Shown here: in pieces, positions 1 to 8,800 of the stretch
Layout: every line of letters begins with the position of its first letter
How positions within the stretch are numbered: the stretch's first letter is position 1
Virus record (IMG/VR): IMGVR_UViG_3300013132_000314
Location: 1 to 20,995 of that record
Reading direction: 5' to 3' (one strand)
Length of the DNA: 20,995 nt
Source: a virus
Made by a program: the position numbers and the translations under genes
The notes under the pieces: model-generated
Seen by the model: only the letters and a program-made list of their open reading frames with translations
The model's database searches: none
Told to the model about the DNA's origin: nothing

Positions 1-1
1 T

Positions 2-1057
2 AAATTCTGTAAACAACAAGAACTCCAAAAAGTAATGACCAAGGCTCAATCAATCATCGATAAAGGTGATTTCGAGAGTTATGATAAGTTAGAAGAAATG
101 GTAAGGGGAGCACTTCAAGTTGGCGAAGTAGATAAGGGAACTACTGATGTATTTTTTAACCTTGATGAGGTATTGGATGACGATTATAGACACCCAATTC
201 CAATTGGAGTACCTGGTATAGACAACCTATTAAAAGGTGGTCTTGCTAAAGGTGAAATCGGTGTTATTTTAGCACCTACCGGTGTTGGTAAATCTACGTT
301 CACAACAAAGATTGCTAACCACGCATTTAACTTAGGGTATAATGTTCTTCAAATATTTTTTGAAGACAACCCAAAAATTATCCAAAGAAAACACTTTACA
401 CTTTGGACAGGAATACACCCTGACGATCTTTCTGAAAATAGAAAAGAAGTGACAGAAAAAGTAAAAGAACTTCAATCATCTAGAAAAAACAAATTGATAT
501 TGAAAAAATTACCCTCTGATACTGTGACTATGAATCAGATTAAAAATCAAATAAGAAAGATGGTTGCTGAAGGGATAAAAATTGATATGGTTATTTTAGA
601 CTATATTGATTGTGTGGTTCCTGACAGAGCGTTAGGTGATGAATGGAAGAGTGAAGGATCGGTAATGCGAGGATTTGAAGCAATGTGTCACGAGTTGGAT
701 ATTGCAGGATGGACAGCAACACAAGGTAACAGAAATTCAATATCATCAGAGGTTGTAACAACAGATCAAATGGGTGGTTCTATTAAAAAGGCACAAGTTG
801 GACACGTTATAATTACGGTCGCAAAATCATTACAACAAAAAGAAATGAACTTGGCAACAATTGCAATCACAAAATCAAGGATCGGTAAAGATGGAATTAT
901 ATTTGAAAATTGTAAGTTCGATAACGGTATGTTAGAAATAGATACAGAACAAAGTGTGACATTCTTAGGTCACGAAGAACAAAAAGAAGAAAAGAATAGG
1001 AACAGAATAAAAGAACTGTTGGAAAGAAAAAAACAAAAAGAACAACAAGAACCTTAA
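2..1057 (+). CDS. DnaB/gp41-family replicative DNA helicase, 5'-truncated by window edge
   Basis: This is a hexameric RecA-fold ATPase expected to unwind DNA at the phage replication fork. Counting from the ATG at 35, Walker A is APTGVGKST (residues 80-88), Walker B is MVILDYID (185-192), a DnaB motif-3-like ATQGNR lies at 228-233, and KSRIGKDG (280-287) resembles the DnaB arginine-finger region. The frame has no stop back to base 2, and the 11 codons before the ATG (KFCKQQELQKV) continue smoothly into the helical linker usual in gp41-type helicases. No ribosome site precedes base 35, so that ATG is probably internal and the N-terminal domain lies upstream of the window. The C-terminal tail (about 313-340) is very rich in Lys, Glu and Gln. 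nrdJ follows after 25 bases, probably in the same replication and nucleotide operon. Family assignment is firm; RadA/KaiC-type relatives are less likely. Confidence 0.9.
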   Translation, partial: KFCKQQELQKVMTKAQSIIDKGDFESYDKLEEMVRGALQVGEVDKGTTDVFFNLDEVLDDDYRHPIPIGVPGIDNLLKGGLAKGEIGVILAPTGVGKSTFTTKIANHAFNLGYNVLQIFFEDNPKIIQRKHFTLWTGIHPDDLSENRKEVTEKVKELQSSRKNKLILKKLPSDTVTMNQIKNQIRKMVAEGIKIDMVILDYIDCVVPDRALGDEWKSEGSVMRGFEAMCHELDIAGWTATQGNRNSISSEVVTTDQMGGSIKKAQVGHVIITVAKSLQQKEMNLATIAITKSRIGKDGIIFENCKFDNGMLEIDTEQSVTFLGHEEQKEEKNRNRIKELLERKKQKEQQEP

Positions 1058-1082
1058 AATAAATTATTAAATTTGAATAAAA

Positions 1083-2942
1083 ATGGATATTTCGCAAAAA
1101 ATATTAAGTGACATTACTGTCTTTATGAAATACGCTAAGTTTCAACCTGAATTGAACAGGAGAGAGACTTGGGAAGAGTTGGTAACACGTAACAAAGAAA
1201 TGCACCAAAGAAAATACCCTCACATAAAAGACGAGATAGAAGAGGTATATAAAATGGTGTACGACAAGAAAGTTTTACCATCTATGAGATCATTACAATT
1301 TGGTGGAAAACCAATTGAAATCTCACCAAACAGAGTCTACAATTGTGCATACATGCCAATCGATCACGTAGATGCATTTTCTGAAACAATGTTTTTACTT
1401 TTAGGTGGAACAGGAGTTGGATACTCAGTTCAAAAACACCACGTTGAAAAACTACCAGAAATAAAAAAACCAAACTCTGAAAGAACAAGACGTTATCTAA
1501 TTGGTGACTCTATTGAAGGGTGGGCTGATGCCATTAAAGTATTAATGGAATCATATTTAGGTTATAAGTCATCAACACCTGTATTTGATTTTTCAGATAT
1601 TAGACAAAAAGGTGCGATGCTTGTAACATCAGGAGGTAAGGCTCCCGGACCTCAACCATTAAAAGATTGTATCCACCAAATTACAAAAGTTTTGGATAAC
1701 AAAAAAGATGGTGAAAGATTAACACCTATTGAAACACATGACATCGTTTGCCATATTGCAGATGCAGTACTTGCGGGTGGTATCAGACGAGCAGCACTTA
1801 TCTCATTATTTTCGGCTGACGATGAAGAAATGATTTCTTGTAAATCAGGGAATTGGTGGGAACAAAATGCACAAAGAGGTAGAGCTAATAACTCAGCAGT
1901 ACTTCTTCGTCACAAAATCACAAAAGAATTCTTTATGGATTTGTGGAAACGTATTGAATTATCAGGAGCAGGAGAACCTGGAATTTATCTATCTAACGAT
2001 AAAGATTGGGGCACAAACCCTTGTTGCGAAATTGCACTACGACCATTCCAATTCTGTAACCTATGTGAGGTAAATGCTTCAGATATTGAATCACAAGAAG
2101 ATTTTGATAAAAGAGTTAAAGCAGCATCATTCATTGGTACTTTACAAGCTGGTTATACTGACTTCCATTATTTGAGAGATATTTGGAAAAGAACAACTGA
2201 AAAAGACGCACTTATTGGTGTTGGTATGACAGGTATTGGTTCAGGTGTTGTGTTAGGTTATGATATGAAGAGAGCGGCTAAAATGGTTAAAGAAGAAAAC
2301 GAAAGAGTTGCAGGGCTTATTAACATTAATAAATCTGCAAGAACAACCACAGTTAAACCATCAGGTACTTCGTCTTTAGTTTTAGGTACGTCATCAGGAA
2401 TTCATGCATGGCATAATGACTACTACCTAAGAAGAATTCGTGTAGGAAAAAATGAATCAATTTACTCTTACTTAGCAATCAATCACCCTGAATTAATTGA
2501 GGACGAGTACTTTAGACCACACGACACTGCGGTTATTACAATACCACAAAGAGCACCTGAAGGATCTATTGTGAGACATGAATCTGTATTTCAAATGTTA
2601 GAAAGAGTTAAAAAAGTTTCACAAGAATGGATTAAACCTGGACATAGAAACGGACAAAACACACACAACGTTTCAGCAACTGTTTCAATTAAAGAAGATG
2701 AGTGGGAATTAGTTGGAGAATGGATGTGGAATGAGCGTAATTACTACAATGGTTTGTCTGTATTACCTTATTCTAACCATACTTATAAGCAAGCACCTTA
2801 TGAAGATTGTACTAAAGAAGAGTATGAAAGATTACTTAAATCATTAACAAATGTTGATTTAACAAAAGTTATTGAGTTACAAGATAATACCGACCTTAGA
2901 GGTGAAGCAGCATGTGCTGGAGGGGCTTGTGAAATAGTTTAA
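1083..2942 (+). CDS. nrdJ: Adenosylcobalamin-dependent class II ribonucleoside-triphosphate reductase
   Basis: It reduces ribonucleotides to deoxyribonucleotides using a cobalamin-generated thiyl radical, feeding phage DNA synthesis in the cytoplasm. The full catalytic set is visible: C88 in YNCAYMP, the NPCCEI motif with C314 as probable thiyl radical and E316, C325 as radical-site partner (11 residues after C314, as between C408 and C419 of the Lactobacillus leichmannii enzyme), and a C-terminal C611-x4-C616 pair for re-reduction. A Gly-rich LLGGTGVGYSV follows C88, and PSGTSSLVLGTSSGIH (426-441) is the conserved barrel loop. At 619 aa it is shorter than the roughly 740-aa L. leichmannii enzyme; much of the difference lies between C88 and C314. 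No NrdB-like small subunit is present. The start ATGGAT has an A-rich leader and no Shine-Dalgarno. Class I NrdA is the alternative, but motif wording and lack of NrdB favour class II. Confidence 0.92.
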   Translation: MDISQKILSDITVFMKYAKFQPELNRRETWEELVTRNKEMHQRKYPHIKDEIEEVYKMVYDKKVLPSMRSLQFGGKPIEISPNRVYNCAYMPIDHVDAFSETMFLLLGGTGVGYSVQKHHVEKLPEIKKPNSERTRRYLIGDSIEGWADAIKVLMESYLGYKSSTPVFDFSDIRQKGAMLVTSGGKAPGPQPLKDCIHQITKVLDNKKDGERLTPIETHDIVCHIADAVLAGGIRRAALISLFSADDEEMISCKSGNWWEQNAQRGRANNSAVLLRHKITKEFFMDLWKRIELSGAGEPGIYLSNDKDWGTNPCCEIALRPFQFCNLCEVNASDIESQEDFDKRVKAASFIGTLQAGYTDFHYLRDIWKRTTEKDALIGVGMTGIGSGVVLGYDMKRAAKMVKEENERVAGLININKSARTTTVKPSGTSSLVLGTSSGIHAWHNDYYLRRIRVGKNESIYSYLAINHPELIEDEYFRPHDTAVITIPQRAPEGSIVRHESVFQMLERVKKVSQEWIKPGHRNGQNTHNVSATVSIKEDEWELVGEWMWNERNYYNGLSVLPYSNHTYKQAPYEDCTKEEYERLLKSLTNVDLTKVIELQDNTDLRGEAACAGGACEIV

Positions 2943-2945
2943 GTC

Positions 2946-3026
2946 ATGAAAGTAACATGGGGTAACGATACAACGCTAACATACCAAGTTATGTTGGCGT
3001 TTTATAATCTTAGAAAGAATAATTAA
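2946..3026 (+). CDS. Possible 26-codon ORF between nrdJ and the DUF5522-like gene
   Basis: ATG at 2946 opens a 26-codon frame ending TAA at 3024-3026, one base before the next start. The product would begin MKVTWGNDTTL and end YNLRKNN. It fills the gap almost exactly, matching the tight packing around it. However, about a third of it coincides with a 12-bp hairpin (2972-3001), so the sequence may be constrained by RNA structure instead of by protein. I recognise no family. Reality as a gene is uncertain. Confidence 0.25.
   Translation: MKVTWGNDTTLTYQVMLAFYNLRKNN
2972..3003 (+). terminator. Hairpin downstream of nrdJ, possible weak terminator or processing site
   Basis: Bases 2972-2983 (AACGCTAACATA) pair with 2990-3001 (TATGTTGGCGTT) in a 12-bp stem with one G-U wobble and a 6-base loop (CCAAGT). 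The right arm runs into four Ts (3000-3003), two of them paired. The shape fits an intrinsic terminator with a short T tract, or an mRNA-stabilising 3' structure for nrdJ. The complementarity is directly visible; the function is inferred. Confidence 0.5.
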
Positions 3027-3027
3027 A

Positions 3028-3258
3028 ATGAATGTAGGAGCATCAAAAGATTGGGTACAACAATTATATGTTAGAGAATTTGGACCAAAATTACAACCAA
3101 CCGACTTTTATTGGAATGATGGTAAAATGGTTATGACAGAGGAGTACCACAAAAGAAGAGGTAAATGTTGCGGCAGTGGTTGTTTACATTGCCCATATGA
3201 ACCAAGATACGAAAAAGGTAACACAAACCTACAAGAAAAATCACTGAGTAATCAGTGA
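3028..3258 (+). CDS. DUF5522-like small Cys-motif protein
   Basis: This 76-aa protein carries a compact motif at residues 47-55 (CCGSGCLHC, with C47, C48, C52 and C55) preceded by MVMTEEYHKRRG. That layout, an aromatic/Asp strand, 'V/M-x-TEEYH', a basic turn, then CCGxGCxHCPY, matches the short Bacteroidota proteins grouped as DUF5522, whose role is unknown to me. The four cysteines and H54 suggest metal binding, but this is inference. The N-terminal 25 residues are probably a phage-specific extension. It is the last gene of the replication and nucleotide module: its final codons form the terminator hairpin, and the stop TGA lies in the right arm. The start at 3028 follows the preceding small ORF by one base; no Shine-Dalgarno is seen. 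Confidence 0.75.
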   Translation: MNVGASKDWVQQLYVREFGPKLQPTDFYWNDGKMVMTEEYHKRRGKCCGSGCLHCPYEPRYEKGNTNLQEKSLSNQ

Positions 3259-3266
3259 TTTTTTTT
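3236..3266 (+). terminator. Strong intrinsic terminator overlapping the stop codon of the DUF5522-like gene
   Basis: TCACTGA (3241-3247) and TCAGTGA (3252-3258) form a perfect 7-bp stem with a GTAA loop, extended by five A-T pairs (AAAAA at 3236-3240 with TTTTT from 3259). An eight-T tract follows at 3259-3266. The TGA stop of the upstream gene is bases 3256-3258 inside the right arm. The A/T flanks are symmetric, so it could work in both directions. It marks the end of the first transcription unit. Confidence 0.88.
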
Positions 3267-3302
3267 ATTTATATAAAATTATAAGACATTATATTTATAT
3301 AA
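3266..3302 (+). promoter_or_regulatory. Direct-repeat region upstream of the gp25-like gene, candidate structural-module promoter
   Basis: The 11-mer TATTTATATAA occurs at 3266-3276 and again at 3292-3302, 26 bases apart, in the short gap between the terminator and the first structural gene. The second copy ends one base before the ATG at 3304. Related 11-mers (TATTTATTTAA, TATTTATAAAA) sit in the two other real gaps of the structural region. A new transcript must begin about here if the terminator works. A clear Bacteroidota TTG/TAnnTTTG promoter is not visible, so a phage-specific late promoter or activator site is the inference; low-complexity AT sequence is the alternative. Confidence 0.4.
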
Positions 3303-3303
3303 T

Positions 3304-3945
3304 ATGGCAGATGTTTATAGATATGGAATAACTTTTCCTCTAAGAGATAGTATTAATGGTACTTATTTTGAACAAACTTATCAATCAAAAGACGAAATAA
3401 GAGCATCCCTACTACATTTGCTTTTAACACAAAAAGGACAAAGATATTATAACGTGGATTTCGGTACTGACATCTACAAATACATTTTTGATCCAATGGA
3501 CGGAGACACCTTTGAAAATATTAGAGAAGAAGTAGAAACACAAGTTAAAAAATATATACCGAATTTAGAAATAAGCGACATAAAAGTAGAACCATTTACC
3601 CCTGAAGAAACAGATAATCAAGATAAAATAAACAGTATTGATTTTTTTAGTCCTCAGGAATTAGTAAACGATAGTATTATAAGAAGACAACTTGCAACAA
3701 ATCCTACAAATTATGAACCAACCCAAACAGTTCCTGAATATATAATATCACCATTTTCTGGTGAAGTTTTTTATAACTACGTTGGGCAACAATTTGATGA
3801 AACAAATGTTAATAGTGAATCTTATACGGATATTTTTAGAACACCAGGACCAAACACTTTAGAATATACTGCTAAACTAACTATAGTATATAGTGACACA
3901 AATAGTCCTTTTGGATCAAAAGAATTTCTAATAATAAATATATAA
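3304..3945 (+). CDS. gp25: Baseplate wedge protein, gp25/gpW-like
   Basis: This is a T4 gp25/P2 gpW-family protein, expected to bind the gp6-gp7-type core bundle and help join the baseplate wedge to the sheath. Residues 32-66 carry the family signature: an Ile-Arg-x-Ser-Leu helix, then LLTQKGQRYYNVDFGTDIYK leading to IFDPMD, followed by a helix and VKKYIPNLEISDIKVEP. At 213 aa it is much longer than T4 gp25 (about 130 aa). The extra length is an insert at roughly 100-185 before the last strand (TAKLTIVYSDTN). The family's EPR motif reads E96-P97-F98 here. It is the first gene after the terminator and direct repeats and lies six bases before the gp6-like gene, the conserved order 25-6. Assignment is confident. 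Confidence 0.88.
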   Translation: MADVYRYGITFPLRDSINGTYFEQTYQSKDEIRASLLHLLLTQKGQRYYNVDFGTDIYKYIFDPMDGDTFENIREEVETQVKKYIPNLEISDIKVEPFTPEETDNQDKINSIDFFSPQELVNDSIIRRQLATNPTNYEPTQTVPEYIISPFSGEVFYNYVGQQFDETNVNSESYTDIFRTPGPNTLEYTAKLTIVYSDTNSPFGSKEFLIINI

Positions 3946-3951
3946 AATATT

Positions 3952-5790
3952 ATGGCTGAAAAAAAATTATCATACACAGAAAGAGATTTTGTTGGATTAA
4001 GAAACGAACTTATTAATTTTACTCAAAAGTATTATCCCGATTTAGTACAAAACTTTAATGATGCGTCTATTTTTTCGGTATTAATGGACTTAAACGCGGC
4101 AATTGCTGATAATTTACACTTTCATATAGATAGGACCGCACAAGAAACTGTTTTACAGTATGCACAACAAAAATCATCAATTTACAACATTGCAAGAACT
4201 TATGGATTAAAAATACCTGGATATCGACCATCTGTTGCTATTGTTGATTTTTCAATAACAGTACCACCATTTGGTGATTCAGAAGATACTAGATATTTAG
4301 GAACTATTAGGGCAGGGTCTCAGTTTTTTGGTGGAGGAAACTCATTTGAAAATTTAAATGATATCGACTTTTCAACTCAATATGATCAACAAGGTTTTGT
4401 AAATAGAACAAAAATACCTACTTTTGATTCAAATAATAATATATTAAATTATGTTATTACAAAAAGAGAAGTTGTTGTTGCCGGAACAACTAAAGTATTT
4501 AAAAAATCAATTAGACCATCTGATGTTATACCATTTTTTAGTTTTTTTCTACCCGAAAGAAATGTATTAGGAGTAACAGGTATAATACAAAAAGATGGAA
4601 CATCTTTTCAATCTGTACCTACTTATGCTGAGTTTCAATCATCTACAGATAAATGGTATGAAGTTGATGCTTTGGCCGAAGACGTTGTATTTGTTGAAGA
4701 CCCAACAAAACCAATTGACTCATTTGGAATTAAACCTGGTAAATACATTAAAACTGACAATAGATTTATAACAGAATATACTGGAGAAGGGTTTATTAAA
4801 GTTCAATTCGGTGCCGGTACAACAACACCTGAACAACAACTAAAAGAGTTTACAAATACAGGTGTAAAATTAAGATTACAAGACTACCAAAATAATATTG
4901 GTTTAGGGTTAACCGTTAAACCTAATACAACTATTTTTGTACAATACAGAGTGGGTGGAGGTTCGTCAAGTAATGTTGGAACAGGTGCTATTAACCAAAT
5001 AGGTACAATTGATTTTGTTGTTAATGGACCTAGTGAACAGGTTAGTAGAAACGTAATACAGTCATTAAAATTAAATAACGTAACTGCTGCGATTGGTGGG
5101 TCCGATCCACCAACAACTGAAGAAATGAGAAATATGGTTGCGTTTAATTTTGCGGCACAAAAAAGGGCGGTAACAGTGAATGACTATAAATCTTTAATAG
5201 ATACAATGCCTGGTAGGTTTGGAGCACCTGCTAAAGTATCGATAACAGAAAATAATAATAAAATTTTAGTTCAAGTTTTATCATATGACACTAATGGTAA
5301 ACTTACACAACTAACTTCAAATAATCTTAAAAATAATTTAGCAAATTATCTTGCTAGATATAGAATGGTAAATGATTATATATCTATAGACAATGCAAAA
5401 GTCATAGATTTAGAATTTGACATTTCAGTAGTAATGGAATCAGACAGAAATCAAGGACAAGTTATTACTGAAATTATTTCAATAGTATCAAACTACATGG
5501 CACCCGCAAATAGAGACTTGGGCCAAGGGGTAAACATTTCTGAAATTAGAAAACAAATCCAAAACTTGACTGGTGTATTAACAATATCTGATTTGAAAAT
5601 TTTTAATAAAGTTGGTGGTAATTATTCATCATCTGAAACCTCACAAAAATATAAAGATCCGTCCACTAAAGAAATATCATTAATTGATGACAACATATTT
5701 GCGGAACCAGATCAAGTATACCAAATAAGGTTTGATAATATTGACATTAAAGTAAGAACGAAAAACTTTAAAACAGTTGACTTCTCATAA
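3952..5790 (+). CDS. gp6: Baseplate wedge protein, gp6/Baseplate_J-like
   Basis: This 612-aa protein matches the size and layout of T4 gp6 (about 660 aa), the subunit that forms the continuous ring holding baseplate wedges together. The N-terminal helical part (residues 6-90: YTERDFVGLRNELINF, then FNDASIFSVLMDLNA) is typical of gp6-like proteins that start near the wedge core. The Baseplate_J signature is residues 404-431, RAVTVNDYKSL followed by PGRFGAPAKVSI, after a PTTEEMRNMVAFNF helix. The region 485-555 (FDISVVMESD, then a helix and VNISEIRKQIQN) is the usual C-terminal fold of the family. It follows gp25 by six bases and probably shares its transcript. A 75-base gap follows, so a second promoter may serve the next genes. 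Confidence 0.88.
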   Translation: MAEKKLSYTERDFVGLRNELINFTQKYYPDLVQNFNDASIFSVLMDLNAAIADNLHFHIDRTAQETVLQYAQQKSSIYNIARTYGLKIPGYRPSVAIVDFSITVPPFGDSEDTRYLGTIRAGSQFFGGGNSFENLNDIDFSTQYDQQGFVNRTKIPTFDSNNNILNYVITKREVVVAGTTKVFKKSIRPSDVIPFFSFFLPERNVLGVTGIIQKDGTSFQSVPTYAEFQSSTDKWYEVDALAEDVVFVEDPTKPIDSFGIKPGKYIKTDNRFITEYTGEGFIKVQFGAGTTTPEQQLKEFTNTGVKLRLQDYQNNIGLGLTVKPNTTIFVQYRVGGGSSSNVGTGAINQIGTIDFVVNGPSEQVSRNVIQSLKLNNVTAAIGGSDPPTTEEMRNMVAFNFAAQKRAVTVNDYKSLIDTMPGRFGAPAKVSITENNNKILVQVLSYDTNGKLTQLTSNNLKNNLANYLARYRMVNDYISIDNAKVIDLEFDISVVMESDRNQGQVITEIISIVSNYMAPANRDLGQGVNISEIRKQIQNLTGVLTISDLKIFNKVGGNYSSSETSQKYKDPSTKEISLIDDNIFAEPDQVYQIRFDNIDIKVRTKNFKTVDFS

Positions 5791-5793
5791 GAT

Positions 5794-5865
5794 TATTTAT
5801 TTTCATACTATTCAAGTTACCTTTAAAAAAAATAAAAATTAGTATTTATTTAAAAAAAGGGATTA
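5794..5865 (+). promoter_or_regulatory. AT-rich intergenic leader before the 1653-aa gene
   Basis: The gap 5791-5865 holds TATTTATT at 5794-5801 and TATTTATTTAA at 5843-5853, resembling the repeated 11-mers before 3304. AAGGG at 5857-5861, four bases before the ATG at 5866, is the only Shine-Dalgarno-like string near a start in the structural region. I see no hairpin terminator. A promoter for the downstream group of genes is plausible but not proven. Confidence 0.3.
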
Positions 5866-8800
5866 ATGGGAAACAGCTATAGAATAAGAACCAATTTTGG
5901 TGACGATAAAAATATACGTATAAACGTTAATCAAAATTTTGATTTTCTAGAGATATTGTCTCTAAAACTAAAACAAGACGATGTTTATACTAGATTTTGT
6001 GCAGACTATGGCGTAGTTGCGGGTAGGGTTATAGTTAATGGAGGTTATGGTATACCTAATGCTAATGTCTCAATATTCATTCCACTTTCAGAAGTTGATG
6101 AAAACGATGTCGTTATATCGACATTATACCCATATAAAAGAATTGATCAAAAAAACGAAGATGGGTATAGGTATAATTTACTACCTTACAGACAAGAGTA
6201 TGGTGGACATACACCGACAGGTACGTTTCCAGATAGAGAAGACCTATTAACAAGAAGTGAAGTTTTAGAGGTTTATGAAAAATATTATAAATTCACAGCA
6301 AAAACAAATGAGAGCGGTGACTTTATGATTGTTGGGGTACCATTAGGTATCCAAACCATAATGATGGATTTAGACCTATCAAATATTGGTTGTTTTTCAT
6401 TAAGACCTGCAGATTTGATAAGAGCTGGTTTAGCAGGACCAGGACAATTTAACGGAAATCAATTCAAGTCGTCAACCGATTTAGATTCTTTACCACAAAT
6501 AGTTAATTTTAAAAAGGATATTGATGTAACATCATTTTGGGGTGAAGAAGAAATATGTAACATTGGAATTACTAGAGTTGATTTTGATCTTAGAGAACTA
6601 GGTATAGAAATAAAACCACAGGCGGTCTTTATGGGGTCAATATTTTCAACATCAAACGAAGATTTTTTAAAAACTACTTGTAAACCTAAAAAAGATGCTG
6701 GTAATCTATGTGATATGGTTACTGGTGAAGGTAAAATTTTGGCTATACGACAAACAATCAATTATGATGTAAATGGTAGACCTGTATTAGAACAATTTTC
6801 TTTAGAAAATGGAGGAGACGTTATAGATGAAAACGGAACATGGTTGGTTGAAGTACCAATGAATTTAGACTATGTTGTTACAAATGAATTTGGTGAACAA
6901 GTAATCTCAAATGACCCATCAATAGGCATTCCAACAAAAGGAAAATATAGATTTAGAGTCCAATACCAAAACGAATCTGGCATGGAAAACGATATAATGA
7001 GAGGTGATTATTTAGTGCCAAACGTCAAAGAATGGGGATGGTCAACATCTAATATTAACGGTCCTGATACCTTTAACTCAACACAGTTAGACCAACAAAA
7101 AAAATCATACGCATTTAGTTTGGATTGGAATGATTATGGTGATTTAACAACAACAGTAGGTCAACAAATGGTTCAAGAGGCTATTGATTGTAAAGATAGA
7201 TTCTATGAATTTACATTCAATAAAGTTTATACTGTTGCAAACTTTGTAGATAGATGGAAATGGGGGTTTAATAGAAGTAGACATTTAGGTATAAAAGAAA
7301 TAACTGACAGAAGATGCACAACAACAACAAATAGATTTCCTGTTAATGATGGAGTAAGAAACTTTGATTTTACATTTTTCTTATTTAATCTAATGATAAC
7401 AATAATGACACCTGTGTTTTTGGCACTTATACCAATACTACACTTGTTAGCATTACTTTGGCCAATACTAAAATGGTTTTTGGCGATACTATTTCCCGCT
7501 TACCTACTTTATCAAGCGGTATTATATGGTATAGATGGAGTTAATGCTTGGCCAGCATTTGGGTTAGTTGCTTGGTCATTTGTTAAGGCAATATTGATGG
7601 CGGGGGCGGCAACCGCATTTGCAATTAAAGTTGCACCATTATTAGTTGCTTTTAAATTTAAAGGAATAAACCTACCGATGATGTCGTATCCTGATTGTGA
7701 GGCATGTCCATGTGAAAGTGAAGATTTGGATACACCTGATGTTACGGGAACTGTATTTTCTTCAGGTAATGGTCAAGGAAGTTCTCAAGTTTACGGAGAT
7801 TATACCGTATATAATAGAAGTGGAGGGTCATTTTTAGCGGATACAAATGTTGGATCAACATGGGGTATTTTACAAGGAGACCAAACAAACACCATACCTG
7901 TTGGTATGAATAGTGAAGACTACATCTTTGGTGGTGCACAAGTTAAACAAAATAAATTACAAGCAGATTTAAATGGTTTTAGATATGCAATAGCAGGGTA
8001 CCCAACCCCACCTGAAATTGGTACTCCTGTTGTTAGTATATTTTCCGATAATCAATATGTACAGGCACAAGGGGTTCCATATTCACAATCTTTAAATTTA
8101 GCAAACATAAGAGAAAGATATTTTGACACAACAACACCAAATATAATAAGAACAACTGTAAATAATCCTGGTTATCCTTCATCACCGTTTGATGATAATG
8201 TTTTGATACTTTTATGTGAACCAGGAACATTAACAAATTTTAATTCAGGAAGTTTAATATCTTTTGTCGATACAAATAACACCAATATTGTTAATGATAT
8301 TAATAACGTTAGCGGGACAACGAACCAATTTGGGACAAACGCAATAACTGGAAGCTCAATTACTGCTACCACCGTTTATCCGACAACCGTAAGTTATTTA
8401 AAACAAGATCAAACAATAGTTTCTGCAACCGTTTATTTGACTGCAACAACCGCGGAGTCAGAGTATAAATTCAAAACAGGAGTTGAATATTTTCAAGTGA
8501 TTACTGGACTTACAGTATCATCTGCATTTTCTTTATATGATAGTGCGGTTAATTCATTATTAAAAAAGTATGTCTTAAATAAGACACAAAGAGTTTATTA
8601 TGAAAAATCAAATGGTAATGATGATAGTGTCGTATTAAATCAATTAACATCTATTGGATCATCAACTTATCAGAATTTAGAAATAATAATTTTAAATAGA
8701 GGTGTGGATCCATACACACAAAAACAAAAAATAAAATATGACTTATCTAAATTGTTTGGATATAATTTAGGTTCCGACACCATTTCAATTGAAGGTGATT

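Noticed and set aside
1068-1075. TAAATTTG before nrdJ, matching the Bacteroidota -7 box TAnnTTTG
   Set aside because: No TTG element lies at the expected distance upstream, and the site is within a 25-base gap of a likely operon; a chance match in AT-rich DNA is more likely.
1083-2942. Class I NrdA instead of class II NrdJ
   Set aside because: The motif around C88 and the following Gly-rich loop read like class II enzymes, and no NrdB gene is nearby; the C-terminal CxxxxC alone would not decide.
3266-3299. TATAAATA (T4 late-promoter core) on the minus strand at 3266-3273 and 3292-3299
   Set aside because: No minus-strand gene lies to the left that could use it; the orientation is wrong for the structural genes.
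6459-6761. 100-codon minus-strand frame inside the 1653-aa gene
   Set aside because: It lies fully inside a long gene with clear protein character, has no start context or recognisable product, and is a shadow. Other short minus-strand frames were dropped for the same reason.
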